DNA from: Bagarius yarrelli
Taxonomy: Eukaryota; Chordata; Actinopteri; Siluriformes; Sisoridae
Length of the DNA: 64,000 bases
NCBI GenBank assembly: GCA_005784505.1
Contig: VCAZ01000005.1
Span: 6,511,390-6,575,389 of the forward strand
Direction: 5' to 3'
Shown: positions 54,690-64,000 of the stretch, piece by piece
Numbering within the stretch: the stretch's first letter is position 1
Layout: each line of letters starts with the position of its first letter
The notes under the pieces: model-generated
What the model was told of the DNA's origin: nothing
Seen by the model: the letters and a program-made list of their open reading frames with translations, nothing else
The model's database searches: none
Translations under genes and position numbers: made by a program

Positions 54690-55110
54690 TATTTACCCCT
54701 AACCCTACCCTAACCCTCTAACCCTATCTTATTTACCCTAAACCCTAACCCTAACCCTATTCTTTATTTACCCTAACCTATTCTTATTTACCCTAACCCT
54801 AACCTATTCTTTATTTACCCTAACCCTATACCCTCTTTTATTTACCCTAACCCTAACCCTATACCCTATTCTTTATTTACCCTATTCTATTTACCCTAAC
54901 CCTATTCTTTAGTTACCCTAAACCCCCCTATTCTTTATTTACCCTAACCCTAACCCTATTACCCTTTATTTTTTACCCTATTCTTTAATCCCCTATTTCT
55001 TTATTAACCCCTAACCCTAACCCTATTCTTTATTTACCCTACCCTAACCCTATTTACCCTAACCCTTTATTTACCCTAAACCTATTCTTTATTACCCTAA
55101 CCCTAACTAG
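54690..55110 (+). repeat. Degenerate telomere-like (CCCTAA)n array
   Basis: CCCTAACCCTAA units alternate with TATTCTTTATTTA spacers over about 420 bases, inside the presumed first intron of col28a1. It is far from any end of this window, so it is an interstitial array. Confidence 0.9.
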
Positions 55111-55472
55111 ACTGGGGTTTGAGACTCGAGCCTTTTAATTGTTCATTAACATCTTAAAGACATGTGGTGTGAAGTGACCGTGCTGCTAAACTGGTGGTTT
55201 TAGAATCTGAATCTGAATCAGCTTAATAAGCAAATACTGTGTGTTTTTTGTGTGTTTAGTTAGCAGAAGACACATTACCTGTACATAGTTTTTGTGTGTC
55301 CTATTGTGTGCTATAGCAGCTATATGCTGCTAAGGACACCAGCTGCATCTTCTGACCACATATTTCCATAAGTCTTGGCTGACTGACGGCCTTTTGGGAT
55401 AACGGGAATGTGGCCTAATATAATCGGTTTAACCCTTTTCATTTTTCTCCTCACTGTTTTTCCAGGCTGACC

Positions 55473-58400
55473 ATGAAGACCAAGGTGTGGAGGTTGGCGC
55501 TGGTGGGCTCGTCATTGTTCTACCTGTTGTGCGACGTCCGAAGTCAGATCCAAAGAAGCCAAACAAACAACCTGACCACGAAGAATGAAAAAGGTAAAGT
55601 TGGGTTTTGTTTCTTTTCCGTATGACTCACGTTTTTAGATCATGAAACTTTTCAGTGTTTGGAAACCTGTTTTTGGACACCGGATACATACAGATGTTAA
55701 AATAATCACCGCCCATGCATGTTTTTCCCATGTGTAACCCTTGGACTGGATTGTACTGTCTTCCATGAGCAGTGCTTCTGTGTGCACTGGAGTTGGCCTT
55801 CATCCTGGACAGCTCAGAGAGTGCCATGTCCTATGGTTTTGAGAGGGAGAAAAACTTTACACGCTCGTTTGGTGCCCGAGTGGTGAAGATAGAAGTGGGC
55901 AACTGGCACCTGATGCTCCGCTTCGCTGCGCTACAGTACAGCAGCTCCGTATCCATCGTACAGAGCTTCTCTGACTGGCGTGGCCTGGACCACTTCCTGG
56001 ACATTGTTGGCTCCATGGCCTACATCGGACAGGGCACATACACATCCTACGCCGTCGGGAACGCCTCAGACCTTTTCGTACGTGAAACCGACAACAAGAA
56101 CGTTAGGGTGATGATGCTGATGACCGACGGCTCCGACCATCCAAGGAGTCCTGATATCCTGGCTGCGACCACTGAGGCCAAAGGACACAACATCAAGATT
56201 TTTACCATCAGCTTGTCCTCACTCGGCAGCCAAAACAACGCCAAACTAAGAGCCATGGCAAGCAGTCCGGTGCAGCAGTTCGTGCACAACCTCAACGATC
56301 CAGATCTGGAGGAAAGACTGCTTCAGGAGCTTGTAAGATAAGCACTTCTAACACTACCTGGGGGGTGCGACTATCAGCAAATAACCAACAGGGTGATACA
56401 GAGCAGATATAGAGCGGAATAACTGTTTCCGGGTGCTAATTGAACCCCCACGTGGGTTCAATTCCCAGCAAGCTGCCACATCTAGGCCCCTGAGCAAGGC
56501 CCTTAACCATTAACTGCTTAGTTAGAAAATGAGTGGCTCAGAATTTGGGCATCTTCCAAATGCTGTAAGTGTGACATGTCATTCTTTACAAGATATAAAT
56601 TGTAATAATCAGTTATTAATGCTGCAAAAAAAAGAAATAAAACACGTCAGGACACGGAGTAAGAGAAATATAATCAACTTTGCTCATAGCAAGTGGTATG
56701 TCAGTTATTTTATGTAGCCAGATGTTCAGACCGACAGCAGAAGGTCAGGGAACCTTGTCCGCATTGAATGGCCAAGTCCCGTCCAATAGGGCGTATGACG
56801 GACAGATAACGCAACCAATGACGTTTCGTTTTGTACTCCGTCATGTTTAGGGGTGTCACTAAGTGAATCAAGCAAAACACTCGAACATCTTTTAAACATT
56901 CTATACTGTAAACTAAATATACTTTTGAGAATCCAGAATTTTATCGATCTTGATTAATGCTTATTTACATTTACATTTGCAGCATGTCTGTCTGCTCGGG
57001 ACACCAGCGGTTCCCATATTCAGAAATATCACACGTTAAAGGTCAAGTCAGAACTCACAATGCTGTGGATTGTGCAGTGTTTTGGAATGATTAACAAAAA
57101 AAGGGTGTCATTTAGGATTTTGGCAGACGTCCTTATCCAGTCAACTTAATCTTCTCAGATGCTGTGAATTGAACCCACGATCTTCTGATAAGCAGCTCAA
57201 CACCTTTACCAAAAGGCTACCACTTCCCTTAAACACAACAAGGAAGTAACTTTAATAAGCAAAGCGTTTAGGGCCTCGATTAAGGGTGCAGCAGTGGCAA
57301 CTTTCCAGAAGGTTCTGCAGCGCACCTTTATGTTAAGGCCACGCCCACTTTCTGGTTAAATCCTGATACAGAAAGATAGCTAAAGGATTCATATTTACTG
57401 ATTATAAAGTTTTGCCTTAGAAAAAGTTCTAATTTTAAAAATTTTTTTTTTTTTTAGAAAAAAGTGGCCAACAGCGAAGTAAGTGTTCCAGTTCACGTTG
57501 CACCGCTTTATTTAATCACAACATCACACAGACAAACACACACCGTTGTTCTTGTGTTTTTACTAACTAGGTTTTGTGTTTTAGTGTCCGCGATTACAAG
57601 CGTGTGTGTGTGAGAAAGGAGACAGAGGACCTCCGGGAAGTCCTGTGAGTAACGAACACGATACCAATTTGAGTGATAATGAGTGAAGATGAGGATGATG
57701 ATGATGATGAGTATGATCTTCATCGGGTTTGTTTCAGGGGAAAAAAGGAGATCCGGGAATTGAAGGAGTGCCAGGACCCAGTGGTGTTAAGGTGAGCTGG
57801 AACACATACAACTCTGACTAAAATTTTACACGTTAGAATAAAGAATAAAGGAAGAGTTAGATCTGAAACACTGATATTGAATCTAATTTCTTCCTCATTC
57901 TGCTCCTCTTTATCATACTGTAGGGAGACATCGGACCTGCAGGACCCCCGGGACCAGATGGGGCTGAGGTAACCTTACAGGACTGCAGTCATCAGTGTAT
58001 TTTTTTGGCTGGATTGTTCCTGTGTGTATCTTTAATCACGTGTGTGTGATCTTTAGGGACAACCGGGATACAAAGGGGACAAGGTAAGAGATCCAACTTA
58101 ATACTTTTGGACAAAAATTTCAAGGATTCTACAGAAAACTAAATGTATTTCGGTTTGACCCATCCAAGTCCCTGTGTAAGCTGTAACTATAGAAAGGATA
58201 ACATATTAATACAAGTGCATTCGTTTAACTTCAGTTACATTTTGAGAGAAGATGCTGATGTGGAATATCAATACGCAACGTCTGACCAATCAGAATCCAG
58301 AACTCAGAAGCATCATGATATAAAATGATGTCATAATGAAGAATAAGTCTAATATTGGTTTCTAGCCTTATTATACAGATAACCTTCGACTTCTGATGGG

Positions 58401-61400
58401 GTAAAGTTCCGGAAAAACCAATCGAAAGTTGATGGATATAGGTATAACCCCCATTACCCACGGTAGCTTATAGAAGTACTGTGTGCAAGGTTGTAGAGTC
58501 TGTAATGTTACTTTAAAACAAAACTTTAGATTACAATACTCACAGGGCGGCTGTAGATGTGTGTTCTAATAAATGTGCCGCTGCTTTTATTCTGAGAAAA
58601 GCACTGATATTCGAAAACTAATATTCTTCAACATACTTTTTGGATCATGCAGTCGTATCATAACTAAAAAACTTGTAAGTCCATATATATCGTAAGTGGA
58701 GGGTTTGTCTGTCTTGATAATTTCAGGTCTGATATGTCAACACGTAAACAGGATTCGCATTCGTTTTATTTTATCTTCAGTATTATAATAAAATTCTGCC
58801 CAAAATTACAATTACCTTAATGTTATTTAATTAACCTGTCGCTGTCTTCTAGGGTGACAGAGGAGAATGTGGAGCACCAGGATTAAAAGGAAGTAAGGTA
58901 CATCCTCCCCACCACGTCACAGACCTTTAATTTTGTGTTTTAAATCTTTAATAGAGTACCGAGATTATACGATTATTGCTTATACTGTTCTTTACAGGGT
59001 ATTGAAGGACCTCAAGGACTGAGAGGAGTTCGCGGTGATCAGGTAAAGATCATTATTTAGACCCCTAAATTAGTCTCTGCACTTTGGTTCATCTATATAA
59101 ATGTTTGTTATAGTTATTACACACAAATATATAATGTGTTGTGCGGTACTAGACAATTCATTTGTTTATTTAGATTAATATTGTTGTTAATATTGTTGTA
59201 TTGTTGTTTTGTACAGTACGATTTGGTGTTTGTGTTTGATAGTTTGTTTATTTATTAAAACTACTTTTACTTCAATAACATTTAATAGTAACGGAGGACA
59301 TTTTTCCACAAATCTACTTAAGAAAATGCAACAAAGTGAATATAACGCGTTACTACACACTTCTGATATTGTAGGACCATCCAACTGCCACGACTGGGCC
59401 CTTAACCCTCAAAATGTACATCACAGCAGCTATAAACAGTCATCCTAGCAAGAGTCTCTTGTTTTTCTTTTTCTCTCATAAAATCAGCCTGTCATGTTAC
59501 TGGTAAACTAAAAAAAACCCACAATAACCTATAGCTTTATATTTAAGTGTTACAAAGTGTACTTTATTCCTGTCTGTCTGTCTGTCTATCCATCCATCTA
59601 TCCATCTTATAAAGTATCGTTATTTGATCATCTTTATGTTTTCTTCTATCTTTTATTTAGGGTCCCCAAGGACCACCAGGAGACGAAGGACCTGAAGGAC
59701 AAGGAGGCCCCAAAGTAAGAACAGTTCACTACGTTTTATTACCAGGAACATTACCGATATTTCTTATGCAACACACAACACAGCCGAGCAGTATCTCTTT
59801 TCGGCTGTGTTTTATCCGAGGATGATCTAAGACTGACATTTTAAGGCATTTTCCGCTCTGAAATAAAATTCAGTGTAGGCGTATCCAGTGATACAATAAG
59901 TGCTTTTAGAAAATTCCATACAATGTTCCGATCGAAGTGTGAATGAAAGCTAGCTTTATTCCGCACTAAAAGTCAATGCAGTACTTATTGTGAAGTACAG
60001 TACATATTCGGAGCACCTGACCTGACATGTGACCAGATCTGCCCCCGATTAGGGCAAAATAAAAGAGCCCCCAAATCTATTTAACAGCTTCGGCTATGCC
60101 TACTAGCTAAGATGATAACTAGATAACTTCTATGTCCTTTATTTAATGTTTTATCTGCATGTAGGGTGAGCGCGGAGTCCCTGGTGCAACCGGACCACAA
60201 GGGGACGTTGGTATTGGATATCCTGGGTCTAAGGTGAACTGATGGGATTTATTTTATACACAAAAGTTTAAAACTTTGTCCAGGTTCATTTATATATAAG
60301 ACAATATATTCAGTTTGTACCGGTTTACTTTTAAAAAGCAACCACAATTAAAAATATGACCTGCTAAATGTCCTTTTACCTATGTTTAAATTCTGCATAT
60401 AACAATGATTTTAGGGGGACAAAGGCAACCAGGGAAGACCAGGTCCTGTAGGTCCAATTGGATCAGGTGAACCAGGCCAGCCTGTAAGTGGACACCTACA
60501 AATAAGTGTTGAAAAAGTCTAAACATGAATCTATTAATAATAATGCATCAATGACTGCATTTATGAACTTAGGGACCACCAGGACCTCCGGGGACTCAAG
60601 GAGTACCTGGTTTCCCAGGTGAAGGGATAGAAGGGCCAAAGGTGAGCGACTGACAGCGTATGCGATGCAGTTTGTGTTTTGAATGTGGTAAATGAGAAAA
60701 AATGTAAACTTAACAACACAAGCATTTTTTGATGATGTGGTGCATTTCATAGCAAATCTTACCAACTTCAAATACACAGCCTAGAGAAGGATAAACATCG
60801 ATACCATTTTTGTATCTCAGGGGGATCGGGGTTATAATGGTTCTACTGGGGCACGTGGACCACCAGGTTATAGCCTAAAGGGTGAAAAGGTATAACACTA
60901 TAATAATAATAATAATTGTGAGGTTTTCTTTAAAATGGACAAATATCAACTATTTTTTTTCGTACAGGGGAATGCTGGCCCATTTGGGTCTCCTGGTCCC
61001 ATTGGAGCCCCTGGAGTAGGAATTCAAGGAGAAAAGGTTTTAAATACATTTGGTTTGTAATACATCATATTGAAATCGAAGGCTGAAGTAATGACCTAAC
61101 TGGTGTATCTATTTTACCCTCTGCCCTTCAGGGAACCCAGGGTCCAATAGGACCTCCTGGTGTTAGAGGCCTTCCTGGGATAAGTGTTGCTGGTGAAAAG
61201 GTAGGGTTTTTGTGCCAAATATAGAATGAATGGCAATAAAACATAAAAACAGTGCAGTTCCTGATGGAAACACTAGATGGAGGATATGTTCTGGTTGTAC
61301 ACAGGGAGACCGTGGCTTTCCGGGAGAACGTGGAGCTCCCGGACAGGAAGGAATCGGAAAGCCGGGGGTCAAGGTGAGACAAAATAAATAGATGGAATGG

Positions 61401-63979
61401 AATTGAAGCTTAAGACTTTATATTAAATCACCTGAAAACTAATATTTCGAACCTGAGACCATAGGCTTCAGATTGTAAGACTTTGACCTGGACGTGACAT
61501 TTTCTTCAATATTCTACAACCAAATCTTTCTAAATTTCAGCAACAGTGATTTTAGCCAATTGCATCTGTAAGCATCATACGTCTTTGAGAAAGAATGTTA
61601 GACTTAAAATTCACCAGTTAGCAGCAGTCAATTAAAGTTGGAAGCTGATTGGTGGGTGAAAACTAACCAATACAGACTATTTAAAAAAAAAACTCAATGA
61701 AAATACAGAATCTGATCCCTTCAATGCTTTAGGGCGAGCCTGGCTTTCAAGGTGTCCCAGGAGCGCCAGGTGCTCCAGGAGAAAACGGAGCAAGAGGAAC
61801 GAAGGTTGCCAGGTTCACATAAAGAAATTTGAACATGGTTGGATCTGTTCCAAAATAAAATATTTAAACCAAATCTTCTCCTTATAGGGTGAAACCGGTC
61901 TTACTGGGCCTAGAGGACTAGATGGACCACCCGGTAAAGGTTTACCTGGAGAAAAGGTTTGATGTATTAAAGAATATGCATGTAAGGAAAAGATATCTTA
62001 AGGTTAGCATTTCTCAGGACTTAATCAATCTGTAAAGCAGTTAAAACGGGACTTATAAAACACGAGCAATAACATTTAATTTTACTTCCTTATTTTATAG
62101 GGAGAGCAAGGAGAGAGAGGAGCAAGAGGACCACCAGGAGTCATGGGACCAGTGGGTCCAGCAGGCACCAAAGTACGAAAACTATAGCCATTTTCTTTAT
62201 ATATGCTACAAAACTTATAAAAAGGTCCTCATACTGTTTCTGTTCTATAGGGAGAACCAGGAGGTTTGGGGATTCCTGGTCCAAATGGACCTCCAGGAAG
62301 GGGGTTACCAGGCGATAAGGTGAATAGGATCTGTGACAAAATTATTTTAACAAATCTTCAGTTAGTCCAGAAAGTCGAACAGATGTACAGATGCATAATT
62401 TGCAGAATAATCCCAGATGATGGTCTCTTGCTTTGGGTGTAATATTCACAGGGGAGTATTGGTCCATCTGGACCTCCGGGACCAGTTGGAGAAAACGGAA
62501 TAGGGATCCCTGGGCCAAAGGTCATGTTTTAAAATTTATTGACTTAAAACTAATAAAGCTAATACTCTGTGTTAAAAAAAAATAGATGTGTTTGTCCTAT
62601 CCATCTTAATGTTTTGACATTTATCTCGTTAAGGGTGAACGAGGGCTACCTGGACCTTTAGGACCATCGGGGCTAAAGGGAGATGGCTATCCTGGACCAC
62701 CTGTAGATAGAAATTTCATGACTCTTTATAACTTATAAAGGACATACATTTAGACAGTCTATCTGTTGTAAACACTACATTATCTTCTCTTTAATAACTT
62801 TAGGGTCCTCCAGGCTTCCAAGGACTCCCTGGAGAGCGTGGTCCAGAGGGAATAGGCTTTCCAGGACCAAAGGTATACATTTATTCAGAAACTTCCTGAA
62901 TGTCCTTTGGTGTTGTTCTGCTGAAGTACGAGACTCAAATTAAAGGTGTGGTTTAAGACCAGATGACTCAATAAAATATTTATAGTTTCCACGAATTTTT
63001 TGATTTCTTTCGCAGGGGGATCGTGGTTTTGCAGGTCCACCTGGACCAGTGGGAACACCAGGGATCAGACTTGCCGGTCCAAAGGTTGGGTTTTTACTAT
63101 TATATAAGACTCTGATTTAGATCTTTTAATCTCTATCACCTGAGGGTTAGTAGCAGTGTTTGAGGTACAGTTGTACCAAGGTAAATGGCGTTCTAAAAAA
63201 ACGTGTACATCAGTGTTTTGGTCATAAAATGTTAATTAATAATCTTCATGCATTTTTGTGTCCCTTCAAAAAAAATAAGTTTTCATTTGATTTGTAGGGT
63301 TCTAAAGGTCAGGCTGGCCCATCAGGCCCACCTGGGCCTCCAGGAGAGGGAATTCAAGGCCCAAAGGTAAAATAAGTTTCGAGTATTGAGTAAAGCTTAT
63401 TGTAGGCCCATATTACCTGTATGTCTATTTTGTCCAGGGTCAGACTGGATTACACGGACTAATCGGACCCAGAGGAGCCCCAGGAGAGGGTTTGCCAGGG
63501 CAAAAGGTAAGAAGAATTCTTGGCCTGTTTTGTAAGAGGATCTAGATACCATTGTTGAATTTGACCACTTTACAGGGTGATCGGGGGATTTCCGGCGAAC
63601 GAGGGCGCAAAGGGGAAAAAGGAGGACAAGGTGAATCAGGACAAAGAGGGCTGACTGTAAGAACCTTAAAAATTTGTGATTAATCATTTTGCAAAAAAAC
63701 TAGTCTTACTACAGGTTGTTTAAAATTAATACATCTCGATTCATAATTTTATTAATAATAATAATAATATCAGATTCTTTTTTGCAACCCTTAAGTGATG
63801 TGTTTACTTGGCAGGGTAGACCAGGACAAAAAGGAGAACCCAGTCTTACTGTAAGTTATCCAAAAGCATAATCTATTTCTTATTATTTTTGTGAGAAGGT
63901 GTGTGTGTTTTGGGCTTTATTTTTTGGTCCTGTGTCTTGCAGAGGGAAGAAGTTATCAAATTAATTAAATCTATTTGTG
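55473..63979 (+). CDS. col28a1: Collagen type XXVIII alpha-1 chain, 5' half (runs off the window)
   Basis: Extracellular matrix collagen with a VWA domain ahead of the triple helix. Exons: 55473-55593 (signal peptide, MKTKVWRLALVGSSLFYLL), 55773-56332 (VWA), 57458-57478, 57585-57644 (CPRLQACVCEKGDRGPPG), 57738-57791, 57924-57968, 58057-58083, 58853-58897, 58998-59042, 59661-59714, 60165-60233, 60415-60483, 60573-60641, 60821-60889, 60968-61036, 61132-61200, 61305-61373, 61733-61804, 61888-61956, 62101-62172, 62251-62319, 62452-62520, 62634-62702, 62804-62872, 63016-63084, 63298-63366, 63438-63506, 63576-63656, 63815-63850, 63943-63979. Collagen exons start with a Gly codon and are in phase 0, with short imperfections. 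The last exon (REEVIKLIKSIC) matches the segment after the helix or a helix break in COL28A1. Adjacent mios supports the name, as in human. Confidence 0.93.
55773..56332 (+). CDS. col28a1: col28a1 VWA domain exon
   Basis: One exon encodes the whole von Willebrand A domain, residues about 41-227. The metal-ion (MIDAS) motif is complete: DSSES at about residues 53-57, the Thr in GQGTYTSYA at about 129-131, and MTDGSDH with Asp at about 159. Core strands LAFILD, LRFAALQYSSSVSI, VRVMMLMTDG and IKIFTISL are visible. It ends QQFVHNLNDPDLEERLL, as in COL28A1. Confidence 0.93.
56440..56578 (+). mobile_element. SINE fragment in a col28a1 intron
   Basis: GGGTTCAATTCCCAGCAAGC, GGCCCCTGAGCAAGGCCCTT and TCTTCCAAATGCTGTAAGTG are present. 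A minus-strand copy follows at about 57112-57235. Confidence 0.8.
57112..57235 (-). mobile_element. SINE fragment in a col28a1 intron
   Basis: GGCAGACGTCCTTATCCAGT and GAATTGAACCCACGATCTTC are the inverted tail and B-box region of the same family; the shared core is deleted. Confidence 0.7.
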
Positions 63980-64000
63980 GTAAGTTTTATTTTGAATTTT

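Noticed and set aside
54690..55110. A true chromosome end
   Set aside because: The array is degenerate, has spacers, and a gene continues on both sides.

Overview
The window is vertebrate genomic DNA, almost certainly from a ray-finned fish. Genes are split into many short exons with GT-AG introns. Introns are AT-rich and full of microsatellites, and tRNA-derived SINEs and short inverted-repeat transposons are scattered throughout. The SINE type (tail resembling 'TCTGGATAAGG..GTCTGCCAAATGC') is reminiscent of catfish and other otophysans; that taxon is a guess. No bacterial or viral genes were seen.

Layout. (1) 1-29.1 kb, + strand: the 3' two thirds of thsd7a (thrombospondin type-1 domain 7A), from an internal exon at 2064 to the stop at 29095. 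It includes a candidate 6-nt microexon, a transmembrane exon and a candidate alternative last exon. (2) 32.1-34.2 kb, +: a two-exon neurexophilin gene (nxph1-like, divergent). (3) 38.1-42.4 kb, +: ica1 (islet cell autoantigen 1), complete coding region in 12 exons. (4) 42.7-47.5 kb: a large tandem duplication between ica1 and mios that copies the last coding exon of mios. (5) 47.2-52.2 kb, - strand: mios (GATOR2 subunit), complete, 10 coding exons, one intron with U12-type AT-AC ends. (6) 55.5 kb to the window end, +: the 5' half of col28a1 (collagen XXVIII alpha-1), with signal peptide, VWA domain and a long run of Gly-X-Y exons.

The order thsd7a-nxph1-ica1-mios-col28a1 matches human 7p21 in content, but genes lying between these in human (for example NDUFA4, PHF14, GLCCI1, RPA3) are not visible here. 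The genes share no pathway: thsd7a and neurexophilin are surface or secreted neural/vascular factors, ica1 is a BAR-domain vesicle protein, mios acts in amino-acid sensing to mTORC1, and col28a1 is extracellular matrix.

The most interesting signals are: GT-repeat microsatellites lying directly in the 3' splice-site tract of about twelve exons; the AT-AC intron in mios; the duplicated mios terminal exon; an alternative C-terminal exon and a 6-nt microexon in thsd7a; two extra cysteines in the neurexophilin; and a col28a1 array of fifteen 69-nt exons that each break the collagen repeat at nearly the same place. Exon coordinates were placed by hand from splice sites, phase arithmetic and recalled family sequences, not by alignment software.
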